In this document: positions 1 through 10,600 of the stretch, piece after piece | Layout of the letters: every line of letters starts with the position of its first letter | Position numbering within the stretch: the stretch's first letter is position 1 | Assembly (NCBI GenBank): GCA_963693285.1 | Contig: OY848918.1 | Location: forward strand, 13,700,263-13,764,262 | Length of the DNA stretch: 64,000 nt | Origin: Xestospongia muta | Lineage: Eukaryota; Porifera; Demospongiae; Haplosclerida; Petrosiidae | Direction: 5' to 3' | Notes under the pieces: generated by a model | Told to the model about the DNA's origin: nothing | Databases searched by the model: none | What the model saw: the letters and a program-made list of their open reading frames with translations, nothing else | Program-made: the position numbers and the translations under genes

Positions 1-1191
1 TGTTAATATTGCATGTCACTTAGAAGAAAAGTTAGTCACTATTAGTTTTAATTACATGTGCAGGATATTTCTAACTTACATAAAAGCACTATTGATTTTT
101 GTATTTGAAAATATTACATTTATAGAATTTCTTTATGTATTGCTGCTGTATATTATGAGATGTTCATACAAAAAAGCCCTGTAGCATGTGGTCATTGTGG
201 TAATGTAACATAAATGTAAATGAAGCAAAAAAATACATTTTGTGGTTGAATATAGGAAGTACTTATTTAGACCTCAAATGAATAGTAACCTCAGCTTCAC
301 CTCAGTTACTATATACAAAGTCTCTTATGTTTGATCTACCAAGAAACCTGTGACAGTCTACCTTTATAAAAACCATATATATGAATATAGGCTCACAGTA
401 ACTTATTATTTTAAAGCATTCAACACAACATAATGGATTCTATAAGAAGATATGATGTTATTCTTGAATCTTAGATATATTTTCTTTACCTTATATATTT
501 TACAAAAATAACATATTTAACATTTGTCATTCACAACAATATCATCAGATGTTATTGCTAGTAAAGATGACATAGCCAAAGAATAACATCATGCATATCT
601 AATCTTAAGACCAATAAAAGTACATAATATCATTAATGATAGCACCAACGATGAGTGATGCAGCAATGATAACACCACACTATGCTACTTTACAATTACA
701 TATTATACAAGACACTAACAATTGATAAGAAATTATCAGACATGTAGAGTTGATATTATTTATAGTTATGACAAAATATAATGATATTGATTAGCAATGT
801 ATTAATCCTTGCATATATCCTATCGTAAACTGATAATGTTACAGAGTTTTGGCTATATGCTGCGTAATATAAACAATAACAAAAGTTATTATATACATTT
901 TCAGTTATGGATAGAGTTTCTTCAGGGCACTTTTATTGTATCATCATTACTGTGAACATCATCAATGATTAATATTTTGCCCAGTTATATACATTAGGTA
1001 CTCTATTGTAATACATACATATATTGTGTATAAGTCAACTGTCACCTAGAGGATAGTCAATCCTTCTTCATTATGCAATTTCTTTAGTATAAGGGAAATA
1101 TCATAAACATTTTTTTTAAATTCCCACTAATAATGCCCAGATATAAGCCAGGTATTATTAATTATAGTAATGTGTAGTTCAATGTACGCTT
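1..1191. other. AT-rich stretch without a recognised gene
   Basis: No open reading frame with recognisable similarity and no clear repeat was seen. If the minus-strand Ig/FN3 relic that follows had further 3' exons they would lie here, but I could not recognise any. Confidence 0.4.
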
Positions 1192-1343
1192 TTAAGGTGG
1201 TAAGGTCATAAATGGGTGCTGGATTTTCTTATTTTTAGGAGATAATTGATTAGCTGCTATGAATATTTTCATTGCAATAAAGGAAACTACAAAAGTAATA
1301 CTAGCGATTAGAGTTGTAATGATTGTCATTAGTAATACAGTTA
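1192..1343 (-). pseudogene. Possible transmembrane exon of the degenerate Ig/FN3 gene
   Basis: On the minus strand, a splice acceptor (ATTACAG at about 1344-1350) is followed by an open stretch ending in TAA at 1192-1194. It encodes a long hydrophobic segment (VTVLLMTIITTLIASITFVV, then SFIAMKIF) followed by a short basic tail (QLSPKNKK). This resembles the membrane-spanning exon of the plus-strand receptor at 6082-6231. It has the right orientation and order to be the 3' end of the broken Ig/FN3 gene at 2264-2891. The exons that should join them were not identified, so the link is inference. Confidence 0.3.
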
Positions 1344-2263
1344 CTGTAATGATAACCATAACGACATACTCAGATCAGTATAATCATAATAACCATCTTC
1401 CAATTTGCTGTCACTTTGCTGATCTATTATGATATTTGTTATAGTGCAAACACAGTCAGTGTTAATATAGAATAAATATAGAATAACCATAATACACAGT
1501 TTAATCTGCATACTACTGGCATAAGAGATAGCTCTGTTATTATTTTGATTAAAATATAATGAATGGACTTGAGAATTCCATAATTACTTTGTGATCATTA
1601 GCACTTGCATGTACAATTATCAGTCTGAAATGACATTAAACCAATGGTGAATCACTTGTGTGTAAAGACAGCTTTTCTGTGATGACATAGATAGTAAGAA
1701 TAACATAACTTTTAATTACCTTGTTTATACATTAAAAGAGAAAGTTGACACTGTATAGTGATTACATTATTAAAGCAACATGTAACTCTAGCACTTATTA
1801 CTGCTGACAAAAATGAGGAAACTATTACTAATAAAAACAAAGATTGAACATCTCATAAAAACCTCTATATATACCTTCAATGTTAACTCCTGGTCCTTGA
1901 CCAACCACATTTTAGCTCTTACAGTAGCATTATACTTCTTACCACAACTTATACCAGTAACACTATGCAGTGTTATATTGTATGCAGTAATGTTGTGAGT
2001 TATACTGCCATTGAATGAGGTGAAGTTATGATATATATGATAGTGTGTGACTGGTGGTCTCAGAGAAAAGAAAGGTGACTATGAAGAGAAACAAATGGCA
2101 TTACAGTACTTATATTAATTTACCTTCCATCTAATTAAGACAATCATTTGTGTTTGATTAAAAGAACATGAAAGATTAAAAACTGGCTCTGGCACTGTAA
2201 TTATTATTGGCTACATTTAAATAGACATTATTTTCATACTTTCAAAAACAAGATATACTGACT
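1344..2263. other. Intergenic or intronic AT-rich sequence
   Basis: Nothing recognisable. The short plus-strand ORF at 1813-1998 has no similarity I recognise and is probably chance. Confidence 0.35.
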
Positions 2264-2891
2264 GACTATTTCTTCAAATTTTACTAGCATGACGAACACC
2301 TTTAACATTAAATGAATAGTTACCACCTTTTTCTATATAGTTTGTGTACGGAAAATGATGTAGCCTTGTTTGTTGTGTTCAATGATGTCATAGTATTGTG
2401 TGCTTCATTAAACAACATTATTACATAGTGATCTATACAGTAAACACCAGTTGCTGGGGACATCCATGAAACAACTACTGCATGGGAAATAACAGCTAAA
2501 ACACTGAGGTTTAATGGAGCTGAATGTCTATATCTGTATAATAATTTATATAGACACATGGTACATTGTATGGCTTACCTATAATCACTATGTTATATGT
2601 CTTAATACTACCTCAAGCTCCAGTATCACAAACTATATCTTTATTATGCAATGTAGTGGTAGAAGTAAGAAGTTAGAAACTATAGTATTGTTCTGATACA
2701 ATACAAACTGTGCTATAAATGAACCACTGGTATAATACTGATGGTGATGTACTGGTAACTCTACAGTTCTTGTCATTAAATTAGGAGCAGTCCATGTTAC
2801 CATGTTAGCTCCAATACCTGTACAATTGTATGTCACATCATCTTGTAGACATATATCATAACATGGAAAGAACACTTCAGAGAGACACTGA
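2264..2891 (-). pseudogene. Degenerate Ig-like plus FN3 exons, paralogue of the 4100-6752 receptor
   Basis: Two adjoining minus-strand exons. The upper one (about 2891 down to 2570) follows an acceptor TTATTATAG and encodes an Ig-like fold with cysteine and tryptophan anchors (CLQDDVTYNC, then MVTWTAP). This matches the layout of the plus-strand receptor's Ig exon (DNVVLTCTV, then IIEWINP). Near its end the frame must shift to reach a plausible strand pair (TTTLHNKDIVCDTG), and a TGA follows. The lower exon (about 2520 down to 2264) is FN3-like (APLNLSVLAVISHAVVVSWM), and it also needs a frameshift to reach GNYSFNVKGV. With two frameshifts and a stop I call it a pseudogene. Whether it was ever transcribed cannot be judged. 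Confidence 0.55.
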
Positions 2892-2929
2892 TCTATAATA
2901 ATTAAATTAAAAGAATGTGAAATCAACAT

Positions 2930-4099
2930 ATAATGGAAATAAGAAAAAATATGTTGACCATCTACTATTCAATTAATGGCACACCCTTCATGTTAGAGTG
3001 AGTCATGTGACATATCTATAATGTAATATGATGTATCATTACTAATATTGCAAAAGATTTAGCAAAATAACAAAGCAATGATGTTATTATTTTGTAACAC
3101 AATCACAATAATTATGTATGTATGTTATAGTATTATGTGTTCTCATAATCAGAAAGTGATGAATATTTTTCCTACAAAATGTCACCAACATTCATCAACC
3201 ACCTAAAGATATTATTACAATGTTATATCTGATATCAAAATGATTCACATGTATGCTACAACTACATATACATTGGACTTTTCCTTTTTCTTAGGTAATA
3301 TAAGTATACATATTACAACAGACAACACGTTTAATTCTTTAAAAGATTGCAAATTGTTGATTGACTTTGAAGACAATTTGTTTAATTTCAATATTGTGGT
3401 ATTTAAATTTATTTTAGTGTAAGCGTGTGATTGACTGTTTCTGTACTATACACAAGTGTTGATGAGATAATAATATCAATTGATCCCTATGCTAAACCTT
3501 TCTAACCCCAAATGTAGTAGTAAATGTTGGATGTTACTAACCTACATTCCTTAAATAAAGTGGTTGCTTCCTCATGTAAGAGGTCACATAGCAACATGTG
3601 GTAAAAATAATAAGCTACAAAGCTGTTGCCTAACACTTAAATTTGAATATAAAATAGTATATTATATATATTACCTTAATACCTTAATATAAATAATAAA
3701 TATAAATAATATTATTAAATACACTAAAAACGTGGAGGAAGATGAATTAGAACAAACTTTAATGATCTTTTAACTAGTTGTGGTGTGTAGTACTAGTCAA
3801 CTAACAGCATCCATGGGATGATTTTAGAACCAGTTTCCAGAGTCCACTGGATCCCATGCCTATGACTAAATTATTTCAGCTCTTATTAAACAATTCAGAC
3901 AGACATTGATCCATAATAATGGACCCAGCAATCTTACTTCATCTTATTACAAATTTACAATCACACTTAGTTATAATCGACTCACATCACACGTGATTAG
4001 GACATGCATGGAATAGTTATTATTTTAATAAATTTGTTATTAAAAGCCCCACCCTCCTGCTGAAATGCTTGCTCATGAGGAATTGACATTGTTTCAAAA
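2930..4099. other. Intergenic region between divergent Ig/FN3 loci
   Basis: It separates the minus-strand relic from the plus-strand receptor. On the minus strand around 3890-3925 there is a short echo of the start of the relic's Ig exon (DQCLSELF then stop), suggesting a further decayed exon copy. Otherwise AT-rich with no supported gene. The promoter of the receptor should lie near its right end, but no motif was certain. Confidence 0.35.
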
Positions 4100-6752
4100 A
4101 TGTTTCTATTGCTGGTAGTACTGTCTTTTCTGGCATTTGTAAGCACCCAAGGTTAGTACACAACTTATTACCTCATAAGTATTGTGTTATTATTTTCTAT
4201 TTTACCAAGTCAACCTAAAACAGACCTCTCCCTTATACTCTCCTGTATGTCCTAGAGACAATGTAGTATTAACTTGTACAGTGACTAATACTATAATTGA
4301 ATGGATAAATCCTTTAGACAATACAAACTCAGCATCATTTAGTGTTTTGGCAATTCCTGGTACTAATACTACTATTGGTAACTTTACTGTTGTCTTTGTG
4401 AGCAGTATATCAAATATTATTACATCTGAAGCAAGACTTTACAATGTATCATCTCATCATAATGGCAGTAGTATTATTTGTAACAATGTTGTTATGAATG
4501 TAAGAGACCAAATTGATGTTATAGTTTCTGGTAAGTATTAGATATTTTATTATATTAATTATAATCTTATAATATTATACAGATATATTGTCAAGTCCAC
4601 AAAATGTCACTTTCTTACCAATAAATTCATCATCTCTAATATTACACTGGTCTATGCCACTGGAGAATGGACACTGTGTAATCAATTACATTGTTAAAGT
4701 GAATAGTACTTGGCAAGAACTAGTGACAACTAATACTTCAGTAATAATAACTGGTCTATCTTTTGGCTCAATATATGAGATTACTATATCTGGAAGAGAC
4801 ATTGAATGGCGACAAGGAGTTAACAGTGATGTACTAACTATTACATGGGATGGTAAGTATCAACTTGTTTTTATAACACATTAAGTTTTGTTCTGTAATA
4901 GTGCCCTTACCAGTTGAAAGCTTATCTGCTCAAAGTACTTATAGTGGACCTCTACTAATTGTTAACATTTCTTGGCAGGTATATATATAATATTATATTT
5001 ACCAAATGTTTAAATAAATTAATATTATAGGTTGACTATGATACAACTCGACCACCAATTCAATTTTATTTGATATTTCATAATATTGATGGCCAAAATG
5101 TCACTACTACTAATAAGACTAGTATTATCATTACTTATAACACTGTTATACCTGCAGGAGTATATGTCATCAATGTGTCAGCTATAAATGAATTGGGAAT
5201 AGGTCCCGTAGAAAGTATTTTAGGTACATAAGACATGTAAAATTGTATATTGTTTTAAATAATGTATATTGTACTTTTATATAGTTAACGTTGATATTAT
5301 CAGTGATACAAGTACAGAAAGAACAGGTACAATAACTATATAATAATACAATGATATATCCTTGCAGATATGAGATTATAAACTAGCTATAATATTATAG
5401 GTACAGCTAATTCAGTTATTCAGACAACATCATTTCCTCAAGGTTTGTTTAGTATATAACTAATTTCCACAATGTATTAATTTTCCATGTTAGTGACTAC
5501 AATGTGTTCCATCTGTCAAGCATCCACTTCTGTAATTGAAGATGTCATATTCACTAGTTCTCCTACACTAACAGTGACTACAACAGATACTAACACTGTT
5601 ACTACAGGTACATTGAGTAAATCGCCACACCTAAATAGCATTTTGTCATTTTAGTCAGTCTTTGTTACCATAGTTTCATCAATATGATGTAAGCCCAATA
5701 CTGAGTTACTACAAGGACAAAATTATTTTAACTCCATGTGCATAAAACCAACTATGTATATATAAGCCAAAAATTAATCATTGTAGTTTATTGCCCAGTG
5801 ATCGAAACCATGAGCAAGAAATAGATACTGTTTCAACTGAATTAATTGGGTTAGTTCAGTATCTGCTCATGGCTTCAATTGAAGCCATGAGCAAAGACTA
5901 CTTTTTGGCTTCTAGTTCACTTCATACATATTGAGTGATACTAGTTTGGCTTTGTGGTAACTTAGAATTAGGCTTGCATCAACTGATGAAACTGTGATAA
6001 CAAAGACCTCACTCAAAATGACAAAATGCTGTTTTAAGTGCAGTATTATTACTAGTAGTATAATATGACATGTTTTTACAGTGACAGATGTGTATTACTA
6101 CTGTTGTAATAGCTCTCTTCTATATATAGGACTAAGTGGTGTAGTTATTGCTGGTGTTGTTGTTGGTATTGTCATTTTACTATCACTAATCACTGTTACC
6201 TTAATTATTGTAGTGATCTTAATATATAAAGGTCAGTGTCATATTATTATTATAGTACACACAAATCATGCTGTTGTAACCTGGCCGAGAAAGATTCAAC
6301 ATATAATAACAAATATATATATATATATAAATAAAGAGAAAGAGAGAGACAGCCTATAAAAAACTCAAAATGAACTGACCACACGAAACGTCCTCACACT
6401 ATATATACATGCGCTATTCTGGAATATTCTGGAATATATAAATATTCATACATTATTACTATATTCATAATTATCACACATTCTATTATTATGTTCTGTC
6501 CTCCTAGTATCTAGTACCAAACAGACTGTAGATGAGACTAGTCCAGTAATAAAGGAGTTCTTCTCGGAAAAAAATGTAGCTTATGGTATAACTAAAGGAC
6601 CAAATCATCAGTCATCAATTGAAGTGACAGAGAATTTAGCTTATAGTACAGTTGAACAACAACCATCGCTCATCACTCCTCCAGTTTATGAGATAATAGA
6701 TCAAGAAAATTGTAAAAATACTGTGTATGACAGTGTCAATGATTATACTTAG
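4100..6752 (+). CDS. Single-pass Ig/FN3 receptor with ITIM- and ITSM-like tail
   Basis: Ten exons give about 501 aa: 4100-4151, 4210-4530, 4583-4852, 4902-4978, 5031-5223, 5285-5326, 5401-5442, 5494-5607, 6082-6231, 6508-6752. All but one junction are phase 1, typical of shuffled extracellular modules. Order: signal peptide (MFLLLVVLSFLAFVSTQ); an Ig-like domain in exon 2 with C/W anchors; an FN3 domain in exon 3; a second FN3 split over exons 4-5; a Thr/Ser-rich stalk (exons 6-8) likely O-glycosylated; a transmembrane helix in exon 9 (GVVIAGVVVGIVILLSLI); and an 81-residue tail. The tail has five tyrosines, including LAYSTV (ITIM form S/I/V/L-x-Y-x-x-I/V/L, bases 6636-6653) and TVYDSV (ITSM form T-x-Y-x-x-V/I, 6720-6737). 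Likely a cell-surface recognition or adhesion receptor. Ligand unknown; inhibitory signalling is inferred from motif form only. Confidence 0.8.
5635..6035. mobile_element. Foldback MITE in intron 8 of the receptor
   Basis: Imperfect inverted arms of roughly 45 bp bound this 400-bp stretch. The left arm begins AGCATTTTGTCATTTT and runs to about 5690 (CATAGTTTCATCA). The right arm runs from TGATGAAACTGTGATAAC to AAAATGACAAAATGCT. A second, inner palindrome around CATGAGCAAG / CTTGCTCATGG-like sequence lies in the middle. There is no coding capacity, so it is non-autonomous. It explains why this intron is far longer than the others of the gene. Confidence 0.65.
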
Positions 6753-7547
6753 AGTACAAATATATTTCTTAAATGATATTTTAACTTATACAGGGCACAT
6801 CCAGTCTATTTTTAATGATATATACAATAATACAGGCAATTAAGATGTTGTTCAAATATATTTTAAATCAATACAATTTATCACTTAATTTTATAAATCT
6901 AAGTACCATCATATATAAACAAAAATATTCCTCCTACAGGAAACGCACAACTAAGAACTGAAAGAATGTTTGAAGGAAGTATGAGACATATAACCTTTAC
7001 AACTTAGAAAATAAAACAATAAGTATGTCTTTAATTTGACACCTGGCATGACCAACAAAGAAATAATTGCAGTAACTAAAATATATTTATGAAAGCACAT
7101 AAAATACAATGAATAACAGCATAAAATGATTCTAATAGGTTTGATTCTAACATCAACTTTGAATTCTCCCAGTTTTATGTACATTACATGTGACCATTAA
7201 GTATACAACCAAATGTTTACACATATATCAAAGAAGTTGCACAGAACCTTGATTTGGAGATCAACCCTAACTTCATCATATTAGACAAACTGACATTGAT
7301 TTAAATTAGTTTTCCTATTTCTACTCACAAGGAATGGTTTTACTATTAACATTTATGATGTGAAAACTGCAGCAAATAGATATTTAAAATTTTGTTTGTG
7401 TGGCATGGCATGGGAATGCACATGACTTTATACAAACATGTATATGAGGGCAAGTTCCATTTCACTCTGGAATTACTTCACCTTTGATGGACCACTTGCA
7501 AACAACAAGCTACAAGCTAATAATTATTATTACTGTACAATTGTTAT
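6753..7547. other. Receptor 3' flank and intergenic sequence
   Basis: AT-rich 3' flank of the receptor, with no recognisable gene on either strand. The ORF at 6951-7184 (minus) has no similarity I recognise and is probably chance. A short (GA)n run at 7559-7574 falls at the 3' end of the following minus-strand ORF. Confidence 0.4.
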
Positions 7548-8233
7548 TTAATATGGACAAGAGAGAGAGAGAGAGATCTTTTCTCTCTTTAGGACCAATT
7601 CCTTTAATTTCTTCACCAAATTCTTTTTTCCAGTAAAGATATAAAAACAATGAACTTCCAAACTATTCCCAAGTCTTCTGTGTCCAGTTATCCTAGCAGT
7701 GATTTCTCCTTCATGGTTTAAAAAGTGTGTGAGAAGTTTTGACAGCTCCCTAGGTGCATGACCAACGACGAATCCGTCCTTCATCACAGATACAGCAAAA
7801 TGGTCGTGTTCATTTGCTTCCTCTTTCACTAATAGAAGAACTTCTCCAACTGAAAGCGTCCATACTTTTTTGTAAATGTGATAACCTCAAATTACGCCAT
7901 CAAACGAGAACTTACGAAAGCCGAAGGCGGACATCCAATTCCAATTCTACTTTCCATCGCTCAATGAAGTGAAGCGCGGAGAGCGAGCACTGCGAGCTGT
8001 CCTTTAGAATGGAGCGAAGCGACATGTTTCCGGTTAGAGTGGGGCTATAGGATTTTAGTTGTTAAATATTCCAGTGAAGAATAGAAAATAGAATTGGAAT
8101 TGGATATTTTTGGACAGCTGCAAAGTAGAATTGAATACTTTTGGAAAACTCCAAAGTAGAATATATCAAATTCCAAGTAGAATTGGATGTCCGCCTTCGG
8201 CTTCCGTAAGAACTCAGTAGAAACACCAGCCAT
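7548..8233 (-). pseudogene. HIRAN-like domain ORF, interrupted by a stop and a MITE
   Basis: Read on the minus strand from ATG at 8233, the ORF starts MAGVSTEF and is cut by a 298-bp MITE (7912-8209). It resumes in frame as SFDGVI, meets TGA at 7887-7889, and continues GYHIYKKVWTLSVGEVLLLV to a stop at 7548. Phrases such as GYHIYKKVW, NEHDHFAVSVMKDG and VVGHAPRELS, plus a later ITGHRRLGNSLEV, fit a small HIRAN-like family that I recall as repeated in many invertebrate genomes. HIRAN domains bind 3' DNA ends in repair helicases, but the role of these stand-alone proteins is not known to me. The TGA sits where relatives usually have Arg, consistent with a CGA-to-TGA change. The family call is from memory of motif patterns. 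Confidence 0.65.
7912..8209. mobile_element. MITE with about 30-bp TIRs and GAAC target duplication
   Basis: The terminal inverted repeats begin TTACGAAAGCCGAAGGCGG at the left and, read inward from the right end, TTACGGAAGCCGAAGGCGG: about 30 bp with one mismatch. Flanking GAAC at 7908-7911 and 8210-8213 is a 4-bp target-site duplication. Removing the element and one GAAC restores an open frame in the host ORF. The interior has short internal repeats but no coding capacity. Confidence 0.85.
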
Positions 8234-8974
8234 ATCCTCCACGTGCTCGAGTGAGAGCCACACCCAGAAAGTGACATCATCCGCAATGGCTATTAGTTAA
8301 GCGCGTATCCTTATTAAGTGCATATTTCTTTCCTGTGGAGATACAAGCGCGTGCGCTTAATAACCAGGAAATATGGTATGGCGAGAAAGATGACATATAG
8401 CCACCTCAAGAAAGTTATAAAGAAATCTCATCCACATTAAATATCTAGATCTTAAAAAGCTTATAGATACCTTCAAGAGAAAAAAGCATCCTCTGAGATG
8501 ATCATCCAGCAATTAGAGACAAATGTTCAACCACCACCAAGAAAAAAAGATATATTGAAGTAGGCAATAGGCTAAAAATTAAAGACTAATGGCAGAATGG
8601 AAACTGGCTATATGTATATATGATGAAACACATCAGTGACTATATTATAGTATATAATTGTTTGGACTCAAAATATATCACACTATTGTAGTACATTTTC
8701 TGGATAGTTCACATATTTGGAACATAGTAAGTTGACGTTTTGGAGATGTTTTTATGGGAAATTAAAATTTTCATACATCTTATTATGAGATATTAACATT
8801 TTGGGGGATGTTACTACATAAGAAGTTAACATTCTGGTAGATGTTATTATGGGAAGTTGACATTGTGATTTTATTATAATTGACATAATAGGAGTTAGAC
8901 CTAACCATGTATAAAGTCCTTCCCTAGTGATATTTCTATTAGTGTTTTTTTTTACATATAACACTTTTTTAATA
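8234..8974. other. Intergenic sequence
   Basis: No gene recognised. Short GC-richer inverted sequence around 8300-8370 (AAGCGCGTAT... / ...GCGCTTAATAA) could form a small hairpin. The minus ORF at 8752-8997 shows no similarity I recognise. Confidence 0.35.
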
Positions 8975-9375
8975 ACTACTTCAGTAGATCTTATCACATA
9001 TATATTATGTAAACTGCTGCTTCTATAAATTCAATATTGAAACTGTGACAACAAAAGATAGTTGTCATACAAAATCCACTCTTGTTCAAAACAAATCTCA
9101 TGGGACATGTCCTATCAGTTTATCTCATCACCCTATATATACTTAACTTTACACTCTATTATTATATGACTTGTATATATATAATAGAGTCACATCGTGA
9201 TCAGTTAAATGTCTCTGTTCCTAGACCAACGTGCTGATATTAGTAGATATCATTATCAAATTATAAATTATAAATTAATAACACACAAATTAATATAAAG
9301 TAGAAGAGGCAAAAATTTTAAGGAAAAAGTTATTTAATTATACTACCATGCAATGTATATCATTCACAGTCACAA
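8975..9375. repeat. Direct repeat unit, copy 1 (3' flank of avidin-like gene)
   Basis: About 350 bp beginning near CAGTAGATCTTATCACATAT recur at 10258-10600 and continue at 13575-13625 beyond an inserted transposon. This copy preserves the uninterrupted target (AAAAATTTTAAGGAAAAAG at 9311-9329) of that insertion. Confidence 0.85.
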
Positions 9376-9956
9376 TTCTCTGATATTTTTTTGAAGGTAT
9401 CTTTACCAATGTAAGTGGATTTCCAGTTGTCCTCTGGTGTTGTCTGGACAGTAAGAAGCCATGTTGTGTAAATTAGAATGCGATCTTTTTCAGGTTGTAG
9501 CTGCCACTGCCCAGACCATGTAGCAGTTCAATTAGCAGTTTGATACTCATTACGATACGTAACAGTCCTGCAATTTAATTATTTAAAATTCATCTGACAT
9601 CAAATGTTGACTATGCTATTAAATATACACATGTTATAGATTTCTTACCATCCTAATGTGCCAGCTGCTTCTGATCCTCCAGTATCATATCTTCCAACTA
9701 AGGCGTACTCGTTTGTGGCACTCCCGACAGCTGAGTTATACCATCCTTCAAACTCACCAGAATGTGGACTTCTTGAGTATACACACATGTGAGAGCCTAA
9801 CTCATTTTCCCACTCTCCAGAAAATGGAATATCAGTAACTGAGTTTGTTGCTACTTCAGCAATAATGATTGCAAAAATACCTATAAACCTACATTAGAAT
9901 ATTATGATACAATATAATAAACCCATATATTTAGTAGCTTACAGAGTCATCGTCAT
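9360..9956 (-). pseudogene. Secreted avidin/streptavidin-like gene with in-frame TGA
   Basis: Three minus-strand exons (9943-9956, 9649-9888, 9360-9567) with good splice sites give 153 codons. The protein begins with a signal-type segment (MTMTLFIGIFAIIIAEV) and then follows the avidin fold. WENELGS matches streptavidin WYNQLGS, YNSAVGSATNEYALVGRYD matches the YESAVGNAESRYVLTGRYD strand pair, and TLGWTV, TATWSGQW, TTWLL, NWKST and GKDTF follow. Equivalents of the biotin contacts Asn23, Ser27, Tyr43, Ser45, Trp79, Trp92, Trp108, Trp120 and Asp128 are all present. Codon 98 is TGA (9528-9530) exactly where Ser88 should be, one base from TCA, and Thr90 is Ala. Either a recent pseudogene, an allele, or a sequence error. 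Family assignment is strong; a biotin-binding product is inference. Confidence 0.85.
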
Positions 9957-10257
9957 ATTTATGATTAAGGCCTTCTAAAAGGTATAAACTTGAGCTCCGG
10001 TCCAATAGCATCGCCTTCAATACAACAACATATTATGGCGCGACCGATGCTGTTCCGATATTCATAACCCAGTCTTACTCACGATATACCGAGATATATA
10101 ATAATTATAGCATTATGTACCTGTAATCATAGACTGTGAACACTTGTATGCATTCATATACACACATATGTACAGTCTGCGTAATTCTCATATAGAGGAA
10201 TGGACTATAGTATGTAGAAATGTCAAAACAATTGACAGTTCCATGGGATATGTCCTA
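9957..10257. other. 5' flank of the avidin-like gene
   Basis: No gene. A stretch at about 10005-10080 (containing GCGACCGATGCTGTTC) recurs, rearranged, at 13640-13710 next to the second avidin fragment, which supports duplication of the whole locus. Confidence 0.5.
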
Positions 10258-10600
10258 TTTCAGTAGATCTTATCACATATATATTATGTAAACTGCTGCT
10301 TCTATGAATTCAATATTGAAGCTGTGACAACAACAGATAGTTGTCATACAAAATCCATTCTTCTACAAATCAAATCTCATGGGACATGTCCTATCAGTTT
10401 ATCTCATCACCCTATATATACTTAACTTTATTATGACTCTATTATTATATGACTTGTATATGTATAATAGTCACATCATGATCAGTTAAGTGTCTCTGTT
10501 CCTAGACCAACGTGTTGATATTAGTGGATATCACTCACTATCAAATTATAAATTATAAATTATTAACACACAAAATAAAGTAGAAGAGGCAAAAATTTTA
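10258..10600. repeat. Direct repeat unit, copy 2, left part
   Basis: Close copy of 8981-9320. It is interrupted at ATTTTA by the MULE-type element and resumes at 13575, so the insertion came after the duplication. Confidence 0.85.

Noticed and set aside
2514..2696. Short plus-strand ORF over the Ig/FN3 relic
   Set aside because: Antisense shadow of the degenerate minus-strand exons.
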